Source: an uncultured Clostridia bacterium
GTDB lineage: Bacteria; Bacillota; Clostridia; Oscillospirales; Acutalibacteraceae
Assembly: GCA_946407065.1 (NCBI GenBank)
Contig: CAMJMQ010000013.1
Coordinates: forward strand, 1-64,000
Direction: 5' to 3'
Length of the DNA: 64,000 nucleotides
In this document: one piece after another, positions 33,811 through 42,534 of the stretch
Numbering within the stretch: the stretch's first letter is position 1
Layout: each line of letters starts with the position of its first letter
The notes under the pieces: model-generated
Seen by the model: only the letters and a program-made list of their open reading frames with translations
Told to the model about the DNA's origin: nothing
Database searches by the model: none
Program-made: the position numbers and the translations under genes

Positions 33811-34464
33811 ATGAGAATCAGAAAGAAAAAATGGGCGGAGCCGGAGCTCGCCGCATGCCGCTACTATATCAACGACCCCGAAGAGTACCGCGGCCGCTGG
33901 AAGGAATTCTTCGGTAACGACAAACCGATCGAGCTGGAGATCGGCTGCGGCAAATGCACCTTCTCCGCTGAAAAGGCCAAGCGCGACCCCGACAAAAACT
34001 TCATCGCGCTGGATATCAAAAGCGATATGCTGGGCGTGGGCAGACGCAACGTGGAGCGGATCTTTGCCGAAGCGGGTAAAACCCCCGACAACATCGCGCT
34101 GGTGCGCTGTAACGTCGAGCAGATCGACAAGGCGTTTTCCGCCAATGATCACATCGCGGTGATGTACATCAATTTCTGCAATCCGTGGCCGCGCGAAAAG
34201 CACAAAAAGCGCCGCCTGACCTATCCGAAAAAGCTCAAAATGTACCGCGATTTTCTCACCGACGACGCGGTGATCTACTTCAAGACCGATGACGACAAGC
34301 TGTTCGAGGAGAGCATCGGCTATTTCAAAGAAGCGGGCTATACCATCCGCTTCATCACCCGCGACCTGCACCACAGCGAGGTCAGGGACAATATCATGAC
34401 CGAGCATGAGAAGATGTTTTCCGACGAAGGCATCCCGATCAAGTATCTGGAAGCAACGGTCTGA
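33811..34464 (+). CDS. trmB: tRNA (guanine46-N7)-methyltransferase TrmB
   Basis: 217 residues from MRIRKKKWAEPELAACRYYI (ATG 33811). Family marks are IELEIGCGKCTFSAEKAK (SAM site), NFIALDIKSDMLGVGRRNVE, and YINFCNPWPREKHKKRRLTY, the PWP-K-RH motif that contacts G46. The ribosome binding site is weak. Confidence 0.95.
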   Translation: MRIRKKKWAEPELAACRYYINDPEEYRGRWKEFFGNDKPIELEIGCGKCTFSAEKAKRDPDKNFIALDIKSDMLGVGRRNVERIFAEAGKTPDNIALVRCNVEQIDKAFSANDHIAVMYINFCNPWPREKHKKRRLTYPKKLKMYRDFLTDDAVIYFKTDDDKLFEESIGYFKEAGYTIRFITRDLHHSEVRDNIMTEHEKMFSDEGIPIKYLEATV

Positions 34465-34514
34465 CCCCGCATCTTCCGATGCGCTCCACCAACTTACAAG
34501 GAGGCAAACGTAAC

Positions 34515-35837
34515 ATGAGGCTACAGCGAATCTTAGCCGCCGTCATCATCACGGCGCTGCTCCTCTCCGGCTGTTCCTCTTTGGGTCTCGGCAAATCCGA
34601 GATCCTCACTCCTCCCCGAGCGTCCGGCATCCGCGCCGAAGTGCAAAAGCTGATCGAAAAAGACGCCGACGGCGCCTACACCCTGCTCTACCCCACCGAC
34701 GGCTCCAATAAAAGCGGGATGTTCCTGCACGACATCAACAACGACGGCGTCGAGGAGGCGGTCGCGCTGTATACCACCGCCGACAACACCTCCCGTGTTC
34801 TGATCGCTCAACTGCATGATGACGTCTTTGAAACCTTGGGAAGCGCCGATATCGATTCCGCCGATGTCTCCGAATTGAGCTTTATCGACTTTGACGGCAA
34901 CGGCAGAGAGGAACTGCTGCTGGGCTTTGCGATCGGCACCTCTCACGCCGCGATGCAAACCTTCCTGACTGCCGACGGCGTGACCGAGCTGCATACAGAA
35001 AAAGGGTTCGTCGATTATGTCACGGGTGATTTTGATAAAGATGCTTTGACCGACATCCTGTTGATGATGGCGCCCGAGAGTGCCTCCGGTGCCAAGGCAC
35101 GGCTGTTGCGCTTTTCCGAAAAGGGCTTCAGTGAAGCATCCTCCTGCGAGATCGATCCCGCCGTCATCTCCTACACCGGACTGCGCTTTGACAAGATCGG
35201 CGGCGACCTATACGGGGCGGCAGCGGACGGAAAGGTCGGCGAGGGCGAGTATACGACTCAGCTCATCTACTATGATTCCGCCGCAAAACTCCTGGTCAAT
35301 CCGCTGTACCTGAACAGTAACTATAAACGAAACACCCGCACCTCTGCCGTCACCTGTTTGGATATCGACGGCGACGGTGTGCTCAATATCCCGCTGAGCT
35401 CCCGCATGGATCACGCCAAGGACGAGGACGAAAGCACCGTATGCAACGTCGCGCGGTGGAACGACTATGACCCCGAGCACATGGGGCTGTCGTTCAAGAA
35501 AGACGCCGTCCTGTGTGAAAAGCTGGACTTCATGCTGTTGCTCGACACCGACAAGCTCAAGACGGTCACCGCCCGCTACTCCGCGGACAACGCCGTGACA
35601 TTGTATAACATCAGCTATAAAAACAGCGAGCCCGTGTTGGGCAGGGAACAGCTGACCGTCTATCGCTATGATAAGTCAAGCTACGACAGCAGCCTGACGG
35701 CACAGGCAAAGCTGTATGAAACAGCGGACTACACCTATACCTACATTCTCAGCGAGGATCCCGATTTTTCACACGATGATATCAAAGACGGCTTCATGCT
35801 GTTATCGGGTGGCGAAAAATCATCAAACAGTCAATAA
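34515..35837 (+). CDS. Uncharacterised lipoprotein with calcium-loop-like repeats
   Basis: 440 residues from ATG 34515 (AAGGAGG upstream). The signal peptide LQRILAAVIITALLLSGC ends in a lipobox (LLSGC). Asp-rich segments (LHDINNDGVEEAVALY, FIDFDGNGREELLLGF, VTGDFDKDALTDILLM, CLDIDGDGVLNIP) look like FG-GAP/VCBS propeller blades with calcium loops, so a beta-propeller is likely. No enzymatic motif. It lies just upstream of the two-component system on the same strand and might be a surface partner of it, which is inference. Confidence 0.85.
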   Translation: MRLQRILAAVIITALLLSGCSSLGLGKSEILTPPRASGIRAEVQKLIEKDADGAYTLLYPTDGSNKSGMFLHDINNDGVEEAVALYTTADNTSRVLIAQLHDDVFETLGSADIDSADVSELSFIDFDGNGREELLLGFAIGTSHAAMQTFLTADGVTELHTEKGFVDYVTGDFDKDALTDILLMMAPESASGAKARLLRFSEKGFSEASSCEIDPAVISYTGLRFDKIGGDLYGAAADGKVGEGEYTTQLIYYDSAAKLLVNPLYLNSNYKRNTRTSAVTCLDIDGDGVLNIPLSSRMDHAKDEDESTVCNVARWNDYDPEHMGLSFKKDAVLCEKLDFMLLLDTDKLKTVTARYSADNAVTLYNISYKNSEPVLGREQLTVYRYDKSSYDSSLTAQAKLYETADYTYTYILSEDPDFSHDDIKDGFMLLSGGEKSSNSQ

Positions 35838-35912
35838 TCGGATATGCGTTTTCACGGCACATATCTGTTCATTTTCCATCCTGTAAACACATCCTGAACG
35901 GAGGTTAAAATT

Positions 35913-36617
35913 ATGAAAAAGATTCTGGTATGCGAGGACGAAGCCGCGATCCGCGACTTTGTGGTAATCAATCTCAGAAGAGCCGGTTATGACGTAGTCG
36001 AAGCGGACTGCGGCGAGATGGCGCTCGAAAAGTACGAGGAACAGGGCGGCGACTTTGACGTAGCCATCCTCGACATCATGATGCCCGGTATCGACGGCCT
36101 GCAGGTCTGCAAGGAGCTGCGCAACAAGAACTCCGGCATCGGTATCATCATGCTGTCGGCACGTACACAGGAGATGGATAAGGTCACCGGCCTGATGCTC
36201 GGCGCCGATGACTATATCACCAAGCCCTTCTCCCCCTCCGAGCTGACCGCGCGCGTCGACTCGCTGTATCGCAGAGTATCCCTCTCCGAGCAGCGCAGCG
36301 AGAACAACTTCAAGGAGGAGCTGCAAAGCGGTATCTTTACCCTGAATCTGAGGAATCGCGCACTGATGAAGAACGGCAAGATGATCGAGCTGACCCAGGT
36401 CGAGTTCCAGATCATGGAATACTTCTTCTCTAATCCCGGCGTAGCGCTCGACCGTACCGACATCCTCAACCACGTATGGGGCGAGGCGTATGTCGGCGAG
36501 GAAAAGATCGTCGACGTCAACATCCGCCGTCTGCGCATGAAGGTCGAGGACGAGCCCTCCAACCCCAAGTACATCGTTACCGTATGGGGTCTGGGCTATA
36601 AGTGGGACACGGTGTAA
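35913..36617 (+). CDS. OmpR/PhoB-family response regulator
   Basis: 234 residues; GGAGG before ATG 35913. Receiver domain with phospho-acceptor Asp54 (VAILDIMMPGIDGLQVCKEL), acidic pair at residues 8-9, and Lys in ADDYITKPFSPSEL. The C-terminal winged helix (LTQVEFQIMEYFFSNPGVAL, IVDVNIRRLRMKVEDEPSNP) is of the OmpR type. The partner kinase is the next gene. Confidence 0.96.
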   Translation: MKKILVCEDEAAIRDFVVINLRRAGYDVVEADCGEMALEKYEEQGGDFDVAILDIMMPGIDGLQVCKELRNKNSGIGIIMLSARTQEMDKVTGLMLGADDYITKPFSPSELTARVDSLYRRVSLSEQRSENNFKEELQSGIFTLNLRNRALMKNGKMIELTQVEFQIMEYFFSNPGVALDRTDILNHVWGEAYVGEEKIVDVNIRRLRMKVEDEPSNPKYIVTVWGLGYKWDTV

Positions 36618-36816
36618 ACCGCATCGCAGTTTACTAATGAATACTGAAGATTGAAAACTTAAGAATGAAGAATAAAGGGAGGGCTGCGCCCTCACCCGGT
36701 TAAAATTGATCGAGCGAAGCGAGTAACCTTCATTATTCATTATTCAATTTTCAGTTTTCAGTTTTAATATCAAAATAATTGGGGTCCCCGAAAAGCCCCT
36801 GCTTTTTGGGGAGACG
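36618..36816. repeat. Inverted-repeat AT-rich spacer between response regulator and kinase
   Basis: AT-rich arms (AATGAATACTGAAGATTGAAA on one side, its imperfect reverse complement near 36733-36768 on the other) flank a GC-rich hairpin (GAGGGCTGCGCCCTC). Similar AATGAAGAATAA motifs occur near 25930-25965. No gene. Confidence 0.45.
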
Positions 36817-36819
36817 AGG

Positions 36820-36893
36820 AACCGTCACACGAGCACGATAGTAATTTCCTCTGCGAAATTGCTATCAGCGAGTACGACGCGTGACGAGGAGGT
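36820..36893 (+). promoter_or_regulatory. Long hairpin in front of the histidine kinase start
   Basis: GATAGTAATTTC pairs with GAAATTGCTATC, and flanking CGTCAC pairs with GTGACG at the base of the structure. The base abuts the Shine-Dalgarno AGGAGG at 36887-36892, so folding could affect kinase translation. Confidence 0.45.
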
Positions 36894-36900
36894 GACAGCG

Positions 36901-38376
36901 ATGTTCAAAGGAATCAGTAAGCGATGGTTGATCAATACCTTCGGTGTTGTATCGGCGATCGTTGTTTTGCTGATCATTTTCATTTCCGTCGCTGTTCACT
37001 CACTGTGTTATTCTACGGTAGAGAACGAACTGCTCAACCAAACAAAAAAACTCAACGACATTTTTCCGAACGGTATCTCGGAGAGCGCCGAGACCTTTGA
37101 ATCTCGCGCGTCCGACTATGCCACCAACTTTTCGGATAAGGACGAGATGGAGGTGCAGATCCTCAACGCCTCAGGTCGGGTGATCACGACCTCCGCCGGA
37201 TTCGGCGCGGAGACGGAGAACACCCCCGACTATGTACAGGCGCAGTCGTCCGAGTCCGGCTTTGGACGATACAAGGGGCGCAGTGATTCGGGTGAAAAGA
37301 TCATGGCGGTCACCACGATCATCAAAAGCCCCCAGGGAACGGAGCTGGGCGCGGTGCGCTATGTCACCTCGCTGCGCAAAGCCGATTCCAAGGTGCTGTT
37401 CTACACGATCCTCGCGATCATCGTCGGACTGGTGATCATCACGGTCGTTGCGGTATCGGGCTACTACTTCATCCGTTCGATCATCCGACCCGTCCGTGAG
37501 ATGACCGAGACCTCGCGACAGATCGCACAGGGCGATTTCACCGCCAAAGTCGATAAAATGTATGACGACGAGATCGGTGAGCTCAGCGACAGTATCAACG
37601 ATATGGCAAAGGAGCTCGACGCGAACGAAAAGCTCAAGAACGACTTTATCTCGCGCGTATCCCATGAACTGCGTACCCCGCTGACCGCCATCAAGGGTTG
37701 GGCGGAGACCATGCAGTACGGCGTGCCCGACCGCATCACGCTCGAAAAGGGCATGAGCGTCATCGTCAAGGAGAGCTCGCGTCTGACCTCGCTGGTCGAG
37801 GAGCTCCTCGACTTCTCCAAGCTCCAGAGCGGTCGACTGACCATGCAGATGGAGCGCATGGATATCCTCGCCGAGATCGACGAGGCGGTCTATATGCTCA
37901 AAGAACGCGCCCTCTCCGAGGGCAAGCACCTGTTGTATGACGATCCCGAAGAGATGCCCATCATCTACGGCGACAAAAACCGCCTCAAGCAGGTATTCCT
38001 CAACGTCATCGACAACGCGCTCAAGTATACCCCCGAGGGCGGCATGATCGGTGTGCAGGTCTATCAGGATTATAAGGAACGCACCATCAAGGTCGTGGTC
38101 GCCGATAACGGCTGCGGCATCAAGGCAGAGGATCTGCCCAAGGTCAAGGATAAATTCTATAAAGCGAATCAGAAGATCAACGGCTCCGGCATCGGACTTG
38201 CGGTAGCTGACGAGATCATCAAAATGCACAAGGGCTCTCTCGATATCGAGAGCTCGCCCGAGGTCGGTACCACCGTCACCATCACCATCCCGATCTTTAA
38301 TGAAGCAGCGGCGCTGGATGACGACACTCAGCCCTTAGGCGGGATGAATCAGCCCTTACAGCCGCCCACCGCGTAA
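36901..38376 (+). CDS. Two-component sensor histidine kinase
   Basis: 491 residues from MFKGISKRWLINTFGVVSAI (ATG 36901; AGGAGGTGA upstream). Topology: helix at about 13-35, an extracellular domain of about 125 residues, helix at about 167-192, HAMP (IIRPVREMTETSRQIAQGDF), HisKA with phospho-acceptor His255 (FISRVSHELRTPLTAIKGWA), and HATPase (VIDNALKYTPEGG, VADNGCGIKAEDLPKV, GSGIGLAVADEI). The architecture is close to WalK/PhoR-type kinases. The ligand is unknown. Confidence 0.95.
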   Translation: MFKGISKRWLINTFGVVSAIVVLLIIFISVAVHSLCYSTVENELLNQTKKLNDIFPNGISESAETFESRASDYATNFSDKDEMEVQILNASGRVITTSAGFGAETENTPDYVQAQSSESGFGRYKGRSDSGEKIMAVTTIIKSPQGTELGAVRYVTSLRKADSKVLFYTILAIIVGLVIITVVAVSGYYFIRSIIRPVREMTETSRQIAQGDFTAKVDKMYDDEIGELSDSINDMAKELDANEKLKNDFISRVSHELRTPLTAIKGWAETMQYGVPDRITLEKGMSVIVKESSRLTSLVEELLDFSKLQSGRLTMQMERMDILAEIDEAVYMLKERALSEGKHLLYDDPEEMPIIYGDKNRLKQVFLNVIDNALKYTPEGGMIGVQVYQDYKERTIKVVVADNGCGIKAEDLPKVKDKFYKANQKINGSGIGLAVADEIIKMHKGSLDIESSPEVGTTVTITIPIFNEAAALDDDTQPLGGMNQPLQPPTA

Positions 38377-38402
38377 AATGCAAATGATACAGGAGAGCAC
38401 AT

Positions 38403-38612
38403 ATGAGCCCTATGAAAAAAATGGTGATCGAATGTCTGATCGGCGTCCCGATCGTATTCGGCTTAGCCACCTTATTTGACTATCTCTACAAAACGCTGAT
38501 CCAGCAAAACACCTACACGTTCAGCCCCACCACGCCGCTGTTCTGCGTCGGCGTATGGGTCGTGATCGTCATCATCACCCATTTCGCCCGCAAGAATAAA
38601 CAAGACAAATAA
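38403..38612 (+). CDS. Small two-helix membrane protein
   Basis: 69 residues; AGGAG before ATG 38403. Two hydrophobic helices (MVIECLIGVPIVFGLATLFD and LFCVGVWVVIVIITHFA) with a basic C-terminus (RKNKQDK). I do not recognise a family. It starts 26 bp after the histidine kinase stop and is probably in the same operon; it could be an accessory to the kinase. Confidence 0.7.
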   Translation: MSPMKKMVIECLIGVPIVFGLATLFDYLYKTLIQQNTYTFSPTTPLFCVGVWVVIVIITHFARKNKQDK

Positions 38613-38769
38613 CGACGAAATCTTTCGTCAAATATCCTTTTCGGGATACGGACGACATTCGGTCGCCCCTACCAGCCTTTGAGAACAAAGTATGATACAA
38701 ATATACGCGTAATCAGATATCAACTTTTAAGCGTTACAGGCTGCTACAGATATATAAAGAAGGTATACA

Positions 38770-39771
38770 ATGGAAAAACAGGACAAAAAGCAACAGAAGC
38801 GCATCACCTCCATCGGCGGCTCCGCCCTGATCGAAGGCATCATGATGCGCGGACCCAAGCGCACCACCGTCGCGTGCAGGGTCGATAAAGACAACATTTA
38901 CACCGAGGACATCGAGGTAAAGCCGCTGTTCAAGTCGAAGTTCTGGAAGCTGCCCCTGATCCGCGGAATCGCCGGCATGATCGACAGCATGCGCCTGAGC
39001 TACAAGGCGCTCGGACTGTCCGCCGACAAGGCGATGGAATCGGGACTGGTCGAGGAAGAAGAACCCTCCAAGTTCGAGAAATGGCTGGACGAGAAGTTCG
39101 GCGACAAGCTGATGAACGTCATCATGGTCATCGCGTCCATCTTGGGTATCGCGCTGGCGATCGGACTGTTTGTCGTACTGCCGTCCATGCTCTTTACATG
39201 GCTGATCAAGCCGCTGCTCGGCGGATGGAGCGAATCCTCCGTCAGGATCCTGCAATCCGCCTTTGAGGGCGTGTTGAAGATCGCTCTCTTCCTCAGCTAT
39301 CTGTCCCTCGTATCCCTGATGAACGACATGAAGCGCGTGTTCCAGTATCACGGCGCTGAACATAAAACCATCTTTTGCTATGAAAACGATGAGGAACTGA
39401 CCGTTGAGAACGTCCGCAAGCAGACGCGTTTTCATCCGCGCTGCGGCACCTCGTTTTTGGTCGTCACCCTGCTCGTGAGTATCTTTGTCGGCTTATTCAT
39501 CCCGACCTTCCCGATCCTGCCGATCCTGCGACCGATCCTGAGATTACTCCTCGTTCCCGTGATGGTCGGTCTGGGCTACGAGTTCATCAAGCTCTGCGGC
39601 AAGTACGACAACAAGCTCACCCGCATCCTCGCCACACCCGGGCTCTGGGCACAGCGCATCACCACCAGAGAACCCGCCGATGAGATGATCGAATGTGCCA
39701 TCGAAGCAATGAAAGCGGTCATCCCGGATGACGGCTCCGATATCATCAATGATTGTTCCTGCGCTCGATAA
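38770..39771 (+). CDS. DUF1385 family membrane protein (YqhQ-like)
   Basis: 333 residues; GAAGG before ATG 38770. Family marks are the N-terminal SIGGSALIEGIMMRGPKRTT, KSKFWKLPLIRGIAGMIDS, and YHGAEHKTIFCYE with RFHPRCGTSFL. Four or so membrane helices lie between about 110 and 285. YqhQ has no firm function. It precedes prmC with an overlap, a conserved arrangement in Clostridia. Confidence 0.92.
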   Translation: MEKQDKKQQKRITSIGGSALIEGIMMRGPKRTTVACRVDKDNIYTEDIEVKPLFKSKFWKLPLIRGIAGMIDSMRLSYKALGLSADKAMESGLVEEEEPSKFEKWLDEKFGDKLMNVIMVIASILGIALAIGLFVVLPSMLFTWLIKPLLGGWSESSVRILQSAFEGVLKIALFLSYLSLVSLMNDMKRVFQYHGAEHKTIFCYENDEELTVENVRKQTRFHPRCGTSFLVVTLLVSIFVGLFIPTFPILPILRPILRLLLVPVMVGLGYEFIKLCGKYDNKLTRILATPGLWAQRITTREPADEMIECAIEAMKAVIPDDGSDIINDCSCAR

Positions 39772-40594
39772 CGCCGTTAAAAGCCTGCTCATGCGCGCAG
39801 GGGTTGAGAATCCCACCGGTGACACGAAAGAGATCCTCTGCGCGGTACTGGAATGTGACCGCACACAGCTGATCCTGCGACAGGACGATATCCCCGAGGC
39901 GCTTTGTGAAAAAGCCATCGCGATGGCACACCGCCGCGCAAGCGGTGAACCGATCCAGTACATCCTTGGCTCATGGAGTTTTATGGGGCGCGACTACAAG
40001 GTCGGCGAGGGCGTGCTGATCCCGCGCGACGATACGGAAGTGGTGGTCACAGAAGCGTTGAAGCTCTGTGAAAGCACCCTCGATCCCGTGATCGTCGATC
40101 TGTGCGCGGGCTCCGGCATCATCGCGATCACGCTGGCAAAGGAACTGCCGAACGCCACCGTATACGCCGTCGAGAAAAGCGACACCGCTTTTCCCTATTT
40201 GACGGAAAACATCAAGCACAATCAGGCGATAATTCATGCGATCCACGCCGATCTGCAAGACTGCGTCAGCGATTTCAAGGACGGCTCCCTGGATATGATC
40301 GTATCCAATCCACCCTACATCCGCTCCGCCGAGATCGCTGATCTGCAGCATGAAGTGCAGTATGAACCCCGACTGGCTTTAGACGGCGGTGAGGACGGCT
40401 ATGACTTCTATAAAATGATCATCTCTTTGTGGACGCCAAAGCTCAAAAACGGCGGCTCCATCGCCTTTGAGATCGGCGAAGGACAGTTCGACACCATCGC
40501 CCTCATGCTGAAAGACGCGGGCTATACCGACATCAACGGCACTCCCGATATCCAAAATATCACCCGCGCGGTCACAGCAAGATACAAATGGTAG
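39749..40594 (+). CDS. prmC: Release factor glutamine methyltransferase PrmC
   Basis: About 281 residues from MIVPALDNAVKSLLMRAG (ATG 39749, overlapping the DUF1385 end by 23 bp; ATG 39728 is an alternative). It methylates the GGQ glutamine of release factors. The SAM site is VIVDLCAGSGIIAITLAKEL and the catalytic motif is DMIVSNPPYIRSAEI. EPIQYILGSWSFMG and GVLIPRDDTEVVV are also diagnostic. Confidence 0.94.
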   Translation: MIVPALDNAVKSLLMRAGVENPTGDTKEILCAVLECDRTQLILRQDDIPEALCEKAIAMAHRRASGEPIQYILGSWSFMGRDYKVGEGVLIPRDDTEVVVTEALKLCESTLDPVIVDLCAGSGIIAITLAKELPNATVYAVEKSDTAFPYLTENIKHNQAIIHAIHADLQDCVSDFKDGSLDMIVSNPPYIRSAEIADLQHEVQYEPRLALDGGEDGYDFYKMIISLWTPKLKNGGSIAFEIGEGQFDTIALMLKDAGYTDINGTPDIQNITRAVTARYKW

Positions 40595-40595
40595 G

Positions 40596-40640
40596 GATGA
40601 GCATTGCTCATCCGCGGACGACCAATGGTCGTCCCTATAA
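40596..40640. repeat. Two short hairpins of the CCCTAC family upstream of recA
   Basis: GGATGAGCATTGCTCATCC and GGACGACCAATGGTCGTCC lie back to back and end in CTAT. They resemble the hairpins at 9296-9312 and near 38655. Confidence 0.6.
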
Positions 40641-40665
40641 ATCTAGAAAATCTGTTCGAAAAAAC

Positions 40666-40694
40666 TTGCTTCTTTCAAACATATATGCTATAAT
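40666..40694 (+). promoter_or_regulatory. Sigma-A promoter of recA
   Basis: TTGCTT (40666-40671), 17-nt spacer, TATAAT (40689-40694). Confidence 0.7.
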
Positions 40695-40732
40695 ATACGC
40701 GTAAATCACAGAAACCAAAGGAGAAAATGATT

Positions 40733-41851
40733 ATGGCTCTTGATAAAAACAAAGCACTGGAAACAGCGTTATCACAGATCGAAAAGCAGTTCGGCAAGGG
40801 CGCCGTCATGAAGCTCGGCCAGAACACCCACATGAATGTCGAGCATATCTCGACAGGCTCGCTGAGCCTCGATATCGCGCTGGGGATCGGCGGTCTGCCC
40901 CGCGGCAGAATCGTCGAGATCTACGGACCGGAAAGCTCCGGTAAGACCACCCTCTCCCTGCACTGTATCGCCGAGGGTCAGAAGAACGGCGGCAACGTCG
41001 CCTTCATCGACGTAGAGCATGCGCTCGATCCCGTCTATGCCTCCGCGCTGGGCGTTGACGTTGACAGCCTCTTGGTATCTCAGCCCGACACCGGTGAGGA
41101 TGCGCTCGAGATCGCCGAGGCGCTAATCCGTTCCGGCGCGATCGACGTCATCGTCATCGACTCCGTCGCGGCGCTCGTTCCCAAGGCTGAGATCGAGGGC
41201 GAGATGGGCGACAGCCATGTCGGTCTGCACGCGCGCCTGATGTCGCAGGCACTGCGCAAGCTCGCCGGCGCGATCAATAAGTCTAACTGCGTCGCCATCT
41301 TCATCAACCAGCTGCGCGAGAAGGTCGGCGTGGTCTACGGCAATCCCGAGGTCACCACGGGCGGCCGCGCGTTAAAATTCTATTCCTCTGTCCGTATCGA
41401 CATCCGCCGCATCGAAACATTAAAGTCCAACGGCGAAATGGTCGGTTCGCGCACCAGAGCGAAGGTCGTGAAAAACAAGATCGCTCCTCCCTTTAAAGAG
41501 GCGGAGTTCGATATCATGTACGGCGAGGGTATCAGCCGCGTCGGCGAGCTGATCGATCTCGCTGTCAAGGCGGACGTCATGCAAAAGAGCGGCGCATGGT
41601 TCTACTACGGCGAGACCCGTCTGGGACAGGGTCGCGATAACGTCAAGGAGCTGCTCAAGAGCGACGACGCACTGCGCGAGAAGATCGAAAAAGAGCTCTG
41701 GGAGAATGTCGATAAACTGACCTCCCGCCCCAAAAAGACCGCCAAAGCGGCGGCAAAAGCGGCTCCCGCACCTGCTCCCGCTCCCGCGCCCGCAGCCGCG
41801 CCCGATAAAAAGAAAAAGAACGCTAAGATCGACATTCTTGTCGAAGACTGA
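40733..41851 (+). CDS. recA: Recombinase RecA
   Basis: 372 residues from [20 protein letters not shown] (ATG 40733; GGAG 9 nt upstream). Walker [14 protein letters not shown], Walker [15 protein letters not shown], and the L1/L2 DNA-binding regions ([40 protein letters not shown]) are intact. The C-terminal tail is unusual: [16 protein letters not shown], then a Lys run, rather than the common acidic tail. It forms an operon with recX. Confidence 0.98.
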   Translation: MALDKNKALETALSQIEKQFGKGAVMKLGQNTHMNVEHISTGSLSLDIALGIGGLPRGRIVEIYGPESSGKTTLSLHCIAEGQKNGGNVAFIDVEHALDPVYASALGVDVDSLLVSQPDTGEDALEIAEALIRSGAIDVIVIDSVAALVPKAEIEGEMGDSHVGLHARLMSQALRKLAGAINKSNCVAIFINQLREKVGVVYGNPEVTTGGRALKFYSSVRIDIRRIETLKSNGEMVGSRTRAKVVKNKIAPPFKEAEFDIMYGEGISRVGELIDLAVKADVMQKSGAWFYYGETRLGQGRDNVKELLKSDDALREKIEKELWENVDKLTSRPKKTAKAAAKAAPAPAPAPAPAAAPDKKKKNAKIDILVED

Positions 41852-42465
41852 TGCAGATCACCGCGATTGAGCCCCGCCGCAAGGGGCTCTCCGCTCTCTA
41901 TATCGACGGCGAGTTCGCGATGAAGCTCGATACTGAGGTGATCCTCGCCCACCGCTTTGACGTAGGGCGTGAGATCGACGATGAACAGCTCCACGCGTGC
42001 GTCCTCGACTCGGACAGAAAGCGCTGTAAGGACAAAGCGTTATGGCTGATCTCCTACCGCGACCACTCACGTCGCGAGCTGCTCGACAAGCTCAAAAAGG
42101 ATTACAGCGAAGAAAGCTGTCAGGCGGCGATCGATCGCCTTGAAGAGCTCGGACTTATCGACGACGGTCGCTACGCCCGCCGTTATGCCGCCGATCTGTT
42201 CGGCATCAAGCACCTGTCCGAGCGCGGCGTACGCCAAAAGCTCTATGAAAAGGGCATCGACCGCGATCTGATCGACGAGGTGCTCGACGAGTTCACCGTT
42301 GATGAGGATGAACAGATCCGCGCGATCATCGAGAAAAAATACGCGCGCTCCCTGACTGATGACAAGGGGCGCCGCCGTTGCGCTAACGCGCTGGCGCGGA
42401 TGGGCTTTTCTTACGGCAGCATCCGCAGCGTGATGCGCGAATATACCGAGATCGAGGATGAATAA
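41851..42465 (+). CDS. recX: Regulatory protein RecX
   Basis: 204 residues, overlapping the recA stop by one base (TGATG). Three-helix repeats typical of RecX: LWLISYRDHSRRELLDKLKK, LEELGLIDDGRYARRYAADL, KHLSERGVRQKLYEKGIDRD, and RRRCANALARMGFSYGSIRS. It modulates RecA filaments. An N-terminal ITAIEPRRKGLSALYIDGE segment is common in the Clostridia form. Confidence 0.93.
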   Translation: MQITAIEPRRKGLSALYIDGEFAMKLDTEVILAHRFDVGREIDDEQLHACVLDSDRKRCKDKALWLISYRDHSRRELLDKLKKDYSEESCQAAIDRLEELGLIDDGRYARRYAADLFGIKHLSERGVRQKLYEKGIDRDLIDEVLDEFTVDEDEQIRAIIEKKYARSLTDDKGRRRCANALARMGFSYGSIRSVMREYTEIEDE

Positions 42466-42534
42466 TAAACACCTGTCACATTAAATCAGGTGAGGACAGC
42501 ACCTCTATCACTAACCAAAAAGGAATTGAAACAT

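Noticed and set aside
40595..40732. LexA/SOS box upstream of recA
   Set aside because: I looked for GAAC-n4-GTTC-type palindromes; GTTCGAAAAAAC is only a partial match, so no SOS control is claimed.
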